From positions 39,481 through 103,480 of the forward strand of contig JAIUMI010000010.1 in assembly GCA_022565665.1 (NCBI GenBank): DNA of 64,000 nt. The letters are read 5' to 3'. Source of the DNA: Glycocaulis sp. (lineage in GTDB: Bacteria > Pseudomonadota > Alphaproteobacteria > Caulobacterales > Maricaulaceae). This document shows positions 36,794 to 46,258 of this stretch, in pieces (position 1 is the first letter of the stretch; each line of letters starts with the position of its first letter). The notes under the pieces are model-generated. The model was not told the origin of the DNA, ran no database searches, and worked only from the letters and a program-made list of their open reading frames with translations. A program made the position numbers and the translations under genes.

Positions 36794-38509
36794 ATGCAGG
36801 CAATTCTGGCACGCCTCGGCGCCGGTCTGAACCGCGCCCTGCCGCGTCTCATCCATGCAGGGTGGGCGGCTGGTGTTGTTGTGCTCGCCGGGATTGTGCT
36901 GTTCTCCGCAGAGCCCGGGCTGGCGGCAATTGCCGTGCTGCTCGCTGCCGCCCTGCCGGGACTTGCCGGGCTTAGGCTAGCGGCGTCAGGGCAGTGGAGC
37001 GACCTTACGCGGCTGACCCTTGTGGTGTGCTGGACGGTGCCGGGCATATCCGCCGTATTGCTGACCGGCGGGGTGATGGGGCCGCAGGCGCTGGTGTTTC
37101 TGGCCGGCCCGGCTGCGTTTCTCGCCTCGCGCCAGGCCGGTGCGGCCCTGATATCGCTGCTGGCGCACATGGCTGCGTTCGCGGTGCTGGCCTTCGGAGC
37201 GGGCGTTTCGGCACCCCTGATGGCCGATGGCGCTGCAACCGGACCGGTCTGGGCCCTGCTGGCGGCCTATCTCTCGGTGTGCAGCCTGATAGGCTGGGCG
37301 GCCATCGTGCCCGCCCTGTCACGCAGCCGCAAAGAGGCCGCGCGCCTGCGCCGCCGGGCGGAAGGTTTCGAGGCCGCGCCTGCGGCACTGATCGTATGCG
37401 GGCGCGACGGACGCATGCATGCCGCGTCCGAGGCGGCACGCGCGCTGGTGCCGGGCTTGCCGCGTGCGCTGGAAGGCCTGCCCTTCGCCGATCTGGCGTT
37501 CGATGAGGACGGGCGTGAGCTTCTGCAGGGGCATCTGGCGCACGCCCGGGGATCCCTCATTACCGAAGTGCGTGGGCCGGGCGGCCAGCCCGTGCGCGTC
37601 GAGGCGAGCGCTCATGCGGCGCCTTCGGGTCATGTCATCATGCTGCGTGAGCCGCAGGCCGGACGCGCCGTTATCGACCGGCTGGCGCGCGAGCGTGACG
37701 AGGCGATTGCCGCCAGCAAGGCCAAGTCGGAATTTCTGGCCGCGATCAGCCACGAGCTGCGCACGCCGCTCAATGCGATCATCGGCTTTTCCGACCTGAT
37801 GAAACAACGCCTCTTCGGGCCGATGCCTGCCCGTTATGCCGAATATGCCGATCTCATCCACGAAAGCGGCAATCACCTGCTCGACCTGATCGGCGATGTG
37901 CTGGACATGTCGCGCATCGAAGCGGACCGCTATGAGCTGGTGCGCGAGGATTTCGACGCGGGCGAGGTGATCGAGACCTGTGTGCGCATGATGCGCCTGC
38001 GGGCCGAAGACAAGGCGATCACGCTGAGCGTCGATTCCGGCGCGGACGAGATGCCCGTTCATGCCGACCGCAAGGCGCTGCGCCAGATCGTGCTGAATCT
38101 TCTGTCCAATGCCATCAAATTCACGCCCGAAGGCGGCGCAGTGGTGGTGATGGTACGCGCCAGCGGAAACGACCTCGTGGTGGCGGTGGGCGATAGCGGC
38201 CCTGGGCTCAGTGCCGAGGACGCGGCCCGGCTGGGTCAGCCCTATGCGCAGGCGCGCACGGCCCGCCAAAGCGAAGAGCGTGGCTCGGGCCTCGGCCTTG
38301 CCCTTGTGCACGCCCTTGCCGGCATGCATGGCGGCAGTATGAGCCTGAAGAGCACGCTGGGTGAGGGCACGACGGTGAATGTGCGCATGCCGGTGCTGCG
38401 TACGGCCGGCGAGGCCGCCGGGGATGTGGCCGTCCTGCCCGTGGTGCATGAGCAGATACGCCGGGCGCAGGAAGCTGGCGAAGCCATCGCCCAGCAGGCT
38501 GCATCCTGA
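36794..38509 (+). CDS. Membrane sensor histidine kinase, DivJ-like
   Basis: 571 aa. About six membrane segments in res. 15-175, a PAS-like region (about 190-285), HisKA with His320 in FLAAISHELRTPLNAIIGFS, and HATPase with LLSNAIKFTPEGG, DSGPGLS and RGSGLGLALVHALAGMHGG. The dimerisation helix (RLFGPMPARYAEYADLIHESG, DVLDMSRIEADRYEL) closely follows the Caulobacter DivJ/PleC group, and the membrane N-terminus with no receiver points to DivJ. If so it phosphorylates DivK and sets cell polarity. No cognate regulator adjoins. Confidence 0.7.
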   Translation: MQAILARLGAGLNRALPRLIHAGWAAGVVVLAGIVLFSAEPGLAAIAVLLAAALPGLAGLRLAASGQWSDLTRLTLVVCWTVPGISAVLLTGGVMGPQALVFLAGPAAFLASRQAGAALISLLAHMAAFAVLAFGAGVSAPLMADGAATGPVWALLAAYLSVCSLIGWAAIVPALSRSRKEAARLRRRAEGFEAAPAALIVCGRDGRMHAASEAARALVPGLPRALEGLPFADLAFDEDGRELLQGHLAHARGSLITEVRGPGGQPVRVEASAHAAPSGHVIMLREPQAGRAVIDRLARERDEAIAASKAKSEFLAAISHELRTPLNAIIGFSDLMKQRLFGPMPARYAEYADLIHESGNHLLDLIGDVLDMSRIEADRYELVREDFDAGEVIETCVRMMRLRAEDKAITLSVDSGADEMPVHADRKALRQIVLNLLSNAIKFTPEGGAVVVMVRASGNDLVVAVGDSGPGLSAEDAARLGQPYAQARTARQSEERGSGLGLALVHALAGMHGGSMSLKSTLGEGTTVNVRMPVLRTAGEAAGDVAVLPVVHEQIRRAQEAGEAIAQQAAS

Positions 38510-38522
38510 TCAGGGGCGTGTG

Positions 38523-39416
38523 TCAGCGCCAGCCATTGGCGGCGGCGGCATAGTCGATAGCCGCAGGCAGCGCGCCGATCTCTATCCACACCAGTCCGAT
38601 ACGCACGCCAGAGCCGTCATATAGCTCCAGCCGTGCCCCTTCCGCGCTGTCGAGCGCTGTCAGCGCGTCCAGCACGGATGCAGGGAAGGTGAAGGCGGTA
38701 TACTCCCCCTCGCCGGGAATGGCGAACCGGTTTCCATCGCGCAACCGGCCGGTGGCCCAGATGCGCTTGTGCGCGCTCGATGGCGCGCCCAGACCAGCCA
38801 GCGCATCGCCGCCCGGTGGTGGCAGCATCCCGCCTGCGGTCAGGTCGATTGCGCGCGGGGCGCGGGTTTGGTCGCGCAGGGATAGGATGGCGGTCACGGG
38901 CGCCTGCGGTGCCCGCACGGCCAGCAACACCACCGGTTCGCCACCGATCAGCACACTGCCGAAGCGGGCGCTTACCGCGCCGCGCTGCGTGTCCTGGGCC
39001 AACGTCCAGTGCGTGGTCTGGCCGTCCACGCGCTGCGCGGTCCAATGGCGTGTGTGGCCTTCAAACAGGGCCTCGCCATCGGCCAGCCAGGCATGCATCG
39101 CCTGCCGGTAGCGGCTGACCTGCCCGTGCACTTCCGGGTCATTGCAGGAGGCGGCCATCCACCGGCGCCGTGCGCGTTCGGTGCTGGCCTCTGCGCTCGC
39201 GCCGTCGAGCCCCTCCCGCCCGACATCGCGCCGTGCTGAGCGGATGGCCCTGTCGAGCGTGGTGCGTTCCTCTGCCCTGAGAAAGCTGCAGGCATCATCA
39301 ATCGCGGACACTTCAATGAGCCGTGCCAGGCGGGCACGCGCATCGGGCGCGCCATCAAGCGCGTTCTCGCCGGGGTTCGCGCCCAGCGTCAGGGCAAGCA
39401 GGGTCAGACCAATCAT
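38523..39416 (-). CDS. Secreted protein of unknown function
   Basis: 297 aa. Short signal peptide (MIGLTLLALTLGANPGENA), helical N-terminal half with a Cys pair (DACSFLRAEE and AASCNDPEV), then a beta-rich second half. The first half (ALDGAPDARARLARLIEVSAID ... RRDVGREGLDG) recurs in other prosthecate alphas as far as I can judge, but no named family is assigned. Lies 11 bp downstream of the BcsB-like gene and is probably in the same operon. Confidence 0.6.
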   Translation of the reverse strand: MIGLTLLALTLGANPGENALDGAPDARARLARLIEVSAIDDACSFLRAEERTTLDRAIRSARRDVGREGLDGASAEASTERARRRWMAASCNDPEVHGQVSRYRQAMHAWLADGEALFEGHTRHWTAQRVDGQTTHWTLAQDTQRGAVSARFGSVLIGGEPVVLLAVRAPQAPVTAILSLRDQTRAPRAIDLTAGGMLPPPGGDALAGLGAPSSAHKRIWATGRLRDGNRFAIPGEGEYTAFTFPASVLDALTALDSAEGARLELYDGSGVRIGLVWIEIGALPAAIDYAAAANGWR

Positions 39417-39427
39417 TGCCGGGCAGT

Positions 39428-41062
39428 CTACGCCCGAGCGGTTGATCTCCGGTTTACGGCGCTGCCAGCGAGCAGCAGCAGGACTGCGATGCCAAAGGCG
39501 ATGCCGGCCAGCAGCCTGTCATGGGCGCGGAACATCTCTACCAGACGCGCGCCGAGCGGTGCGTGGTCGCGCGCGGTGGGGCCGAAGGCGGTCAGCGTGC
39601 CCGCATCCCACAGAACGGCACTGCCGTGCAGGGAGGTCCACAGATCGGACGAACGGGCGAGCCGGCGTGCCGCGCGCGAGAAATCGGCCCCTTCCGGCGC
39701 GGTCAGCACCGCGACGGTGCGTCCCTGATCGTCCCGGTAGAGCCCGCCAATGCCCGTAACGGCACCGGTCACTGCGCTGCCTTCGGCGGCGAAGGCGGTC
39801 GACCCGTAGGAGCGCCGCTCGCGCGGTACGCGCCGGCTGGCGGCCTGGGCTGCGGCGCGCAGTTCTGCCGGGGCGGCGCGCATGAGATTGTTGTCCAGCT
39901 CTGCCATCGGGCCCAGCACCAGAAGGTCATGGGCTGGCGGAACGCTGGCCAGATCCGAACCATACCAAGCATAGAGCCAGGCCGAACCCGAAGCGAGCGC
40001 CGCGCGGGCGACCAGCGTCAGCCCGCCCAGCCGGTCATCCCCATTCTCCCCGGCCAGCACGATGGCAGCGCGGCCACCCTGTTCGCGCGCGAAGGGCGCA
40101 CCGGCCCGGGCGAGTGCCTGAAGGCCATCGCCGCGTGCGCCGTCCTGCCCGCCCGTGCGTGTCAGGCGGGGGGCGCTGAGCGCACTTGTCGGTGTCATGC
40201 GGCTGCCCGTATCGGCAAGGCTGCGGGCTGCAAACAGACGGGCTGCGGCGGTTACGGTGGTGGCGTCAGCGCCAGCGAGGCGAACCGTATAGGGATCGGC
40301 GAGCGCGATCGACGCGCTGGAGCTGAGCGGATCGATGCCCGCACGCACCACAAGTTCCGCCGCTTCCGGCCGGCTGACCAGAACGGGCACCTCGCCCATC
40401 CGCAGGGCCAGACCCTGCGCTGCCAGCGCCTCGACGGCCAGCCGGTCACGACCGGCTCCGGCGGCATCGATATGCACCCGGCGCGGGGCGGCGAAATGCG
40501 CCGCAAGGGCCGCTTCCAGCGATGCCAGTGTCTCGTGACCTGCGGCCGGCAGGGCCGTGACCCGCAGGCGGCTGGCGCGCAGATCAATTTCCCACCCATC
40601 GGCTTCACCGGCATCAAACCGGATCACCAGCAGGTTGCCGCCTTCCGACAGGCTCTCAGAATAAAGCGCAAAACGCGCCTCGAAAGGCTGGGCCTGAGGA
40701 GCGAGCGTGATCGTACGTCCGCCTGCGATGAAGGCTTCAAGGCGCCCGCCAGAGGCCGATGAACGGGGCCGGGCCGTCAGGACCAGCTCCGCGCCACTGG
40801 CCTGCGCGCCGGGAGCAAGCGTGAAGGGGATGCGCACCTCGCGGCGGCTGGCCGAGAGGCTTGCCGTCGTGTCGCGCGATGCCAGAAGCGCCGCCAGCGT
40901 GCGCTCCTCGGAGCGGGCAACGCGTTCAGCGTCAACGGCCTGTGCATCCTCGCTGATGGAAATGTCTTCCCCGCCCTGCGGACTCGCGCCAGCTATGGGC
41001 GCAGCCAGCGCCATGGCGGCCACCGCACACATGACAGCTTTCCAGCCAGTCTGTATCGTCAT
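39428..41062 (-). CDS. Membrane-anchored periplasmic protein, BcsB-like
   Basis: 544 aa. Signal peptide (GWKAVMCAVAAMALAAPIAGA), a beta-sandwich-rich body with NLLVIRFDAGEADGWEIDLRASRLRV, a late segment RTVAVLTAPEGADFSRAARRLARSSDLWTSLHGSAVLWD, and a C-terminal helix (LLAGIAFGIAVLLLLAGSA). The order and wording recall BcsB, the periplasmic partner of cellulose synthase, but it is about 200 residues shorter and no bcsA neighbours it. Could serve another polysaccharide. Moderate homology call only. Confidence 0.45.
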   Translation of the reverse strand: MTIQTGWKAVMCAVAAMALAAPIAGASPQGGEDISISEDAQAVDAERVARSEERTLAALLASRDTTASLSASRREVRIPFTLAPGAQASGAELVLTARPRSSASGGRLEAFIAGGRTITLAPQAQPFEARFALYSESLSEGGNLLVIRFDAGEADGWEIDLRASRLRVTALPAAGHETLASLEAALAAHFAAPRRVHIDAAGAGRDRLAVEALAAQGLALRMGEVPVLVSRPEAAELVVRAGIDPLSSSASIALADPYTVRLAGADATTVTAAARLFAARSLADTGSRMTPTSALSAPRLTRTGGQDGARGDGLQALARAGAPFAREQGGRAAIVLAGENGDDRLGGLTLVARAALASGSAWLYAWYGSDLASVPPAHDLLVLGPMAELDNNLMRAAPAELRAAAQAASRRVPRERRSYGSTAFAAEGSAVTGAVTGIGGLYRDDQGRTVAVLTAPEGADFSRAARRLARSSDLWTSLHGSAVLWDAGTLTAFGPTARDHAPLGARLVEMFRAHDRLLAGIAFGIAVLLLLAGSAVNRRSTARA

Positions 41063-41121
41063 GAAACGCTCCCCTCGATTTACACATTATTAAGCAATCT
41101 CCCGGCCAGCAAGAGCGAATC

Positions 41122-41463
41122 ATGCCCGAGCTCAACACATGGATCTGGGTGGATGCCCTGCGCTGGCGCGCGGAGAAGGCGGGCGCGCAGGTCTATGTGC
41201 TGCACAAGGGCGATAGTGATGCGGGTGCAGTACTCGTGAAGGTGGTGGGCGATGACCGGCTGGCCCGGCTTTACGTCCCGGTCAGGGACATGGAGGGCGA
41301 GCGGGTCTGGTCACAGCCGCTCGGCCACCTGCCCATGGAGGAAGCCCGCGCGGACAGCTATATCGCGCGCCGCCGCGAGGACGATCCGGATATCTGGGCG
41401 GTGGAGATCATCGACCGGCAGGCCCGCCATTTCCTGATCGAACCGCTGGACGATGCGCCTTGA
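41122..41463 (+). CDS. DUF1491 family protein
   Basis: 113 aa alphaproteobacterial family of unknown function. Signature TWIWVDALRWRAEKAGAQVYVLHKGDSDAGAVLVKV and EARADSYIARRREDDPDIWAVEIID. Precedes tatA by 122 bp; a functional link is not known. Confidence 0.88.
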   Translation: MPELNTWIWVDALRWRAEKAGAQVYVLHKGDSDAGAVLVKVVGDDRLARLYVPVRDMEGERVWSQPLGHLPMEEARADSYIARRREDDPDIWAVEIIDRQARHFLIEPLDDAP

Positions 41464-41585
41464 GGGCCTTGCGGCGCTGATGCGGTGACGTGCGGGCCTG
41501 AACGCGTTATTGGACCGGCGCGGCGTAATCCAGTAGGGATAGGGCCAACGCGTTGAACACCCAGTTTTGAACGGAGAGCGCAGCC

Positions 41586-41804
41586 ATGGCACCGCATTGG
41601 ACCGGTCTCATCATCATCGCCATCCTGCTGCTGCTTCTGTTTGGCGGCCGCGGCAAGATTTCCGCCCTGATGGGCGATTTCGCCAAGGGCATCACGTCCT
41701 TCCGCAAGGGGCTGAAGGATGACGGCGATGACAGCGGCGACGAGGCCAAGCCTGCCGCCAGCCTCTCCGGTGAGACCAAGGAAGAAGAGCGCACGGGCTC
41801 GTAA
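41586..41804 (+). CDS. tatA: Twin-arginine translocase subunit TatA
   Basis: 72 aa. N-terminal helix ([21 protein letters not shown]) with the FG-type hinge, an amphipathic helix ([18 protein letters not shown]) and an acidic tail. Forms the translocation pore for folded Tat substrates. GGAGAG precedes ATG 41586. First gene of tatABC. Confidence 0.95.
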   Translation: MAPHWTGLIIIAILLLLLFGGRGKISALMGDFAKGITSFRKGLKDDGDDSGDEAKPAASLSGETKEEERTGS

Positions 41805-41825
41805 CGCTTCCAGGAGCATACGCTC

Positions 41826-42251
41826 ATGAATCCGGGCTTTGGCGCCCCCGAACTCATCATCATCGTGATCCTCGCCCTTGTGGTCGTGGGGCCTAAGGAC
41901 CTGCCGCTGATGATGCGCAAGGCCGGACGCTTTCTCGGCCAGATGCGGGCGATGGCGCGCGATTTCCAGCGCAGCTTTGACGAGCTGGGCCGCGAGGCGG
42001 AACTGGCCGAGCTGAAAAAGGAAATCGATGCGCTGAAGAAAGCCAATCCGGTGGCCGAGGTGACGGATGAGCTGCGCGCAGCCGAAGCAGACTTGAAACG
42101 CGATGCGCTGGACAGGCCTCATCCGCGCGCCGCTACCCCTGCCAAGCCCGCAATACCGGATGAAGAGCTGATCCCGCTCGATCCCGCCCCGGCTCCGGAC
42201 GCCAAGGCGCCGGCCGAACCCGCCGCGCCGAAAAAGCGCAAGCAGGGCTAG
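41826..42251 (+). CDS. tatB: Twin-arginine translocase subunit TatB
   Basis: 141 aa. N-terminal membrane helix (FGAPELIIIVILALVVVGPKDLP) with the conserved Glu and GPK-DLP, then an amphipathic helix and a long Ala/Pro-rich cytoplasmic tail. Binds signal peptides with TatC. It is 21 bp after tatA and 3 bp before tatC, so the operon is compact. Confidence 0.93.
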   Translation: MNPGFGAPELIIIVILALVVVGPKDLPLMMRKAGRFLGQMRAMARDFQRSFDELGREAELAELKKEIDALKKANPVAEVTDELRAAEADLKRDALDRPHPRAATPAKPAIPDEELIPLDPAPAPDAKAPAEPAAPKKRKQG

Positions 42252-42254
42252 ACG

Positions 42255-43073
42255 ATGGCCGATGCTGGCAAACTCCCTCCGCCGGGCGCTCCGGACGGCG
42301 ACGACGAGGTGGAAGCCTCCCGCGCGCCGCTGATGGAGCATCTGACAGAGCTGCGCGGGCGGCTGATCTGGGTGCTGGCCGCCGTTGCGGCGGCCTTTGT
42401 GGTCTGCTTCCTCTTCGCCGAGTGGATCTACAACATCCTCCTCATCCCGTTCGAAGAGGCGGCCCGTCAGGTGCGCGGCGAAGACCTGCAGCTGGAGCTG
42501 ATCTTCACCGCGCCGCTGGAGTTTTTCTTCGTCAAGCTGAAGCTGGCCCTCTTTGGTGCGCTGATCGTCGCCTTTCCTGTAATCGCCTATCAGGTGTGGG
42601 CGTTTGTCCGCCCCGGCCTCTACAAGAATGAGCGCCTTGCCTTTGCGCCGTTTCTCATCGCCTCGCCCGTCCTGTTCGCAGCCGGGATGGCCTTTGTCTA
42701 TTACGTGATCCTGCCCTTCGTGATGGGCTTTGCGCTGGGGCAAGAGCAGATGGGCAATGAGACCCGCTCTTCCATCCAGCTCCTGCCGCGCGTGTCGGAA
42801 TATCTGAACCTTGTCACCACGCTGATCCTCGCGTTCGGCATCTCGTTCCAGCTGCCGGTCCTGCTCTCGCTGCTGGGCAAGGTGGGGATCGTCAATTCCG
42901 GTCAGCTGATCCGCTTCTGGAAGTTTGCGGTGGTGGGCATTGCGGGCTTTGCCGCCTTCGTCACCCCGCCAGACCCGATCAGCCAGGTCTTCCTCGGCGC
43001 GGCCATGTTCGGGCTCTATGGCCTCTCCATTCTCGCGGTGAAGCTGGTCGAACCGAAAGAGGTGGCTGGGTAG
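42255..43073 (+). CDS. tatC: Twin-arginine translocase subunit TatC
   Basis: 272 aa, six membrane helices, the main receptor for RR signal peptides. Conserved APLMEHLTELRGRLIWVLAAV near the start, FVRPGLYKNERLAFAPFLIASPVLFAAGMAFVYYVILPF and FGISFQLPVLLSLLGKVGIV. Followed by a palindromic element and the convergent purD. Confidence 0.97.
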   Translation: MADAGKLPPPGAPDGDDEVEASRAPLMEHLTELRGRLIWVLAAVAAAFVVCFLFAEWIYNILLIPFEEAARQVRGEDLQLELIFTAPLEFFFVKLKLALFGALIVAFPVIAYQVWAFVRPGLYKNERLAFAPFLIASPVLFAAGMAFVYYVILPFVMGFALGQEQMGNETRSSIQLLPRVSEYLNLVTTLILAFGISFQLPVLLSLLGKVGIVNSGQLIRFWKFAVVGIAGFAAFVTPPDPISQVFLGAAMFGLYGLSILAVKLVEPKEVAG

Positions 43074-43089
43074 TTTCCCTCACCCCAGC

Positions 43090-43215
43090 TGTCATGGCCC
43101 GGCTTGCCTGCGCCCGCGCAGGCGGGTGTCCGGGCCACCCATGCCTGAGAGTTTCCGCTTGTTCGCTCGTTACAGGCATGGGTCCCCCGGATCGCTTCGC
43201 GACCGGAGGATGACA
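43090..43215. repeat. Two-arm palindromic element, copy F, with module at 43256-43347
   Basis: Left arm 43090-43149 (TGTCATGGCCCGGCTTGCC ... CCACCCATGCCTGAG) and right arm 43172-43215 inverted (ACAGGCATGGGTCCCCCGGA ... GGAGGATGACA). Further on, 43321-43347 repeats the 27-bp segment of copy B exactly. The 281-bp gap between tatC and purD holds only these repeats. Confidence 0.85.
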
Positions 43216-43354
43216 GCCGGATGGGTTTTCCAGAGTTAGGCGTTCCCCGGCGCGTAGAGCCACCAGCGCGAACGCGCGCCCGCAGCGAGGGGTGAGCTAT
43301 GCGAGCCCGGAAGCGAGGAAGCGAAGCCCGGATGGGCTGAGCATCACCAAAGAG

Positions 43355-44638
43355 CTATAATGCCCGCCACCCGATATCGCGGCGGTAGACGCCTTCGGGC
43401 CAGTCGATGTCGCCGATTGCTGCATAGGCCCGATCCACGGCCTCGCGCAGCGTATCGCCGGTGGCTGTCACGTTCAGCACGCGCCCGCCATTGGCGATGA
43501 AATTGCCTTCCGGGTCGAGCGCGGTGCCGGCATGGAAGATCATTACGCCCTTGCCGTGGCCGGCATGGTGGAGATTGCGGATTGTGCTGCCCTTTTGCGG
43601 TGTGCCGGGATAGCCGGGCGCGGCCATCACCACCGTCACGGCAGGTTTGGGACTGGCCTGGGCGGGCAAAAGCTGGGCGAATTCGCTGGCGCGCATGCCG
43701 CCGGTGGAGCAGGCGAGCAGAAGCGGCCCGATATCGGCCTCAAGCTGCATCATCAGCACCTGGCATTCCGGATCGCCAAAGCGGCAATTGAACTCGACCA
43801 CCTTGGGGCCGTCCGCCGTCACCATGAGGCCAATGTAGAGCACGCCGCGATAGGGCATGCCGTCACCGGCCATGCCGCGCAGCATGGGTACGGTGATCTC
43901 TTCCTCCACCCGCTTCATCAATTCGGGCGTCATCACCGGGGCGGGTGCATAGGCGCCCATCCCGCCCGTGTTGGGGCCGGTATCACCATCGCCGATGCGC
44001 TTGTGGTCCTGAGCGGCGGGGAGGGTGAGATAATTGATCCCGTCCGTGACCACGAAGATGGAGGCTTCCTCGCCTTCCATGAATTCCTCGATGACCAGCT
44101 CTGCCGACGCCCCGCCAAACTTGCCCGACAGCATGTCAGCAAGCTCGGCCTCGGCCTCCTCGCGGGTCTGCGCGATCACCACGCCCTTGCCTGCGGCGAG
44201 GCCATCAGCCTTCAGCACGAAGGGCGCTTCGAGCGTATCGAGAAAGGCTTTCGCGCTGGCGATATCGGTAAAGCGGCCATAGCGCGCGGTCGGCACGCCA
44301 TAGGCGGCCATGCGGTCCTTGGCAAAGCCCTTGGAGGCTTCCAGCTGCGCTGCGGCCTGCGAGGGGCCGAACACGTCAAACCCGCGCGCACGCAGCATGT
44401 CCGCAAGGCCCTTGGCGAGCGGGGCTTCCGGCCCGATCACGATGAGATCAGGCTCCAGTTGCAGCGCGAGCTGCTGGATGCCCTCCACATCATCTGCGGC
44501 GACATCAAAGCACGGGCCAATGAGATCGATGGCCGGGCTGCCGGGCGCGCACCAGATCGTGTCCACGAGCGGGCTCTGCGCGATCTTCCAGGCCAGCGCA
44601 TGCTCGCGCCCGCCCGAGCCGATGATGAGGATGTTCAT
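43355..44638 (-). CDS. purD: Phosphoribosylamine--glycine ligase
   Basis: 427 aa ATP-grasp enzyme making GAR in purine synthesis. N-terminal MNILIIGSGGREHALAWKI, LIVIGPEAPLAKGLADML, the grasp segment APFVLKADGLAAGKGVVIAQTREEAEAEL and the C-terminal FNCRFGDPECQVLMMQL with NATATGDT-type turn. Full length. Divergent from xseA with a 113-bp gap. Confidence 0.97.
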   Translation of the reverse strand: MNILIIGSGGREHALAWKIAQSPLVDTIWCAPGSPAIDLIGPCFDVAADDVEGIQQLALQLEPDLIVIGPEAPLAKGLADMLRARGFDVFGPSQAAAQLEASKGFAKDRMAAYGVPTARYGRFTDIASAKAFLDTLEAPFVLKADGLAAGKGVVIAQTREEAEAELADMLSGKFGGASAELVIEEFMEGEEASIFVVTDGINYLTLPAAQDHKRIGDGDTGPNTGGMGAYAPAPVMTPELMKRVEEEITVPMLRGMAGDGMPYRGVLYIGLMVTADGPKVVEFNCRFGDPECQVLMMQLEADIGPLLLACSTGGMRASEFAQLLPAQASPKPAVTVVMAAPGYPGTPQKGSTIRNLHHAGHGKGVMIFHAGTALDPEGNFIANGGRVLNVTATGDTLREAVDRAYAAIGDIDWPEGVYRRDIGWRAL

Positions 44639-44751
44639 GGCCGCCCCTGTTGCGTGTGTGCTGGCCGTCTCTTAGCGGGGCTGCACGCCTCTTGTCGACC
44701 GCCGGGCGGCATCGGGGCTAGGCTGGCCCTGAAACGACTCAGCGGCACACG

Positions 44752-46173
44752 ATGACCGATCTTACCAACACGCCCGAATATACCGTCTCCGAGCTGGCCC
44801 GCGCGCTCAAACGCACGGTGGAGGAAAGCTATGCCTTCGTGCGGGTGCGGGGGGAGCTCGGCCGGGTCACGATCCCCAAATCGGGCCATATGTATCTGGA
44901 CCTGAAGGACGCCGAGGCCGTCATTGACGGCGTGATGTGGAAGGGCGTCGTCTCCACGCTGAATTTCCGCCCCGAGGAAGGCCTGGAGGTGATCGCCGAG
45001 GGGCGGCTCTCCACCTTCCCGGGAAGGTCCAAATACCAGATCATTATCGAGCGCATGGAGCCCGCCGGCGCTGGCGCGCTGATGGCGCTGCTGGAAGAGC
45101 GCAAGCGCAAGCTCGCGGCAGAGGGCCTGTTTGCACAGGAGCGCAAGCGCGCCATCCCCTATCTGCCGCGCGTGATCGGGGTGGTGACCTCGCCCACCGG
45201 CGCGGTGATCCGCGATATCCTCCACCGGCTGGATGACCGCTTTCCGGTCCATGTCCTCGTCTGGCCGGTGCTGGTGCAGGGCGAGGGCGCCGCCGCCCAG
45301 ATCGCCGCGGCCATTGAAGGCTTCAACGCTTTGCCCGTGGGCGGGGACATCCCGGTCCCGGACGTGCTGATCGTCGCGCGCGGGGGCGGCTCGGTGGAGG
45401 ATTTGTGGGCCTTCAACGAGGAAATGGTGGTGCGCGCAGCCGCAGCCTCGCGCATCCCGCTGATCTCGGCTGTCGGCCACGAGACCGATACGACGCTGAT
45501 CGACTTTGCCTCTGATCGCCGCGCGCCGACACCCACCGGTGCCGCCGAGATGGCCGTGCCCGTGCGCCGCGAACTGATCGAGCGGGTGGAAGGCGCGCGC
45601 GCCCGCCTTGGCGGTGCGCTCTTGCGCATGGTGGAACGCAAGGAGGCCGGGCTGAAAGCGGCCTCTCGTGGCTTGCCCCGGCCTGAAAGCCTGATCGGCG
45701 ATGCCCAGCAGCGGCTGGATTACGCGCAGGAGGGGCTGAAACGCGCCCTGCATCTGGGCATAGAGCGCCGCCATACCCGGCTGGAACGCCTGTCGGTGCA
45801 ATTGCGCCCGCAAGGACTGCGCCGGGAGCTTGCCGAACGGGCCACGCGCCTTGATGTCGCCGTCCAGCGCCTCGCTGGAGCTGGACGGCGCTATCTGGAT
45901 GCCCAGGAACGGCGCTTGAAGGCCCTTAATTCGACGCTGGAGGCCCTGTCTCACACCAATGTGATGCGCAGAGGCTTTGCCCTCGTGAAGGCCTCTGACG
46001 GGGCTCTGGTGCGCTCTGCGGGCATGTTGAAGCCGGGACAGGGCGTTTCCTTGCAGTTTGCCGATGGAGAGCGGTCAGCGGCCATCACAGATGGTGCGCC
46101 GCCAGCCGCTCCACGCAAGGCCGCAAAGCCTTCAAAAGCCCGTGACGGGGGCAAGCAGGGATCACTTTTTTAG
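44752..46173 (+). CDS. xseA: Exodeoxyribonuclease VII large subunit
   Basis: 473 aa. N-terminal OB-fold (YTVSELARALKRTVEESYAFVRVRGELGRV), central catalytic domain (VIGVVTSPTGAVIRDILHRL, ARGGGSVEDLWAFNEE and SAVGHETDTTLIDFASDRRAPTPTGAAE), then a coiled coil. Degrades single-stranded DNA to oligonucleotides with XseB, which is not next door. Divergent from purD. Confidence 0.96.
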   Translation: MTDLTNTPEYTVSELARALKRTVEESYAFVRVRGELGRVTIPKSGHMYLDLKDAEAVIDGVMWKGVVSTLNFRPEEGLEVIAEGRLSTFPGRSKYQIIIERMEPAGAGALMALLEERKRKLAAEGLFAQERKRAIPYLPRVIGVVTSPTGAVIRDILHRLDDRFPVHVLVWPVLVQGEGAAAQIAAAIEGFNALPVGGDIPVPDVLIVARGGGSVEDLWAFNEEMVVRAAAASRIPLISAVGHETDTTLIDFASDRRAPTPTGAAEMAVPVRRELIERVEGARARLGGALLRMVERKEAGLKAASRGLPRPESLIGDAQQRLDYAQEGLKRALHLGIERRHTRLERLSVQLRPQGLRRELAERATRLDVAVQRLAGAGRRYLDAQERRLKALNSTLEALSHTNVMRRGFALVKASDGALVRSAGMLKPGQGVSLQFADGERSAAITDGAPPAAPRKAAKPSKARDGGKQGSLF

Positions 46174-46258
46174 CCCCCGGCTCTGCCCGCGCGCCTTGCG
46201 GCGTGCTAGATCAGGGGGGAGCCGCCAGCGCGAGCGGCATTGACCGGAGGAAGACCCC

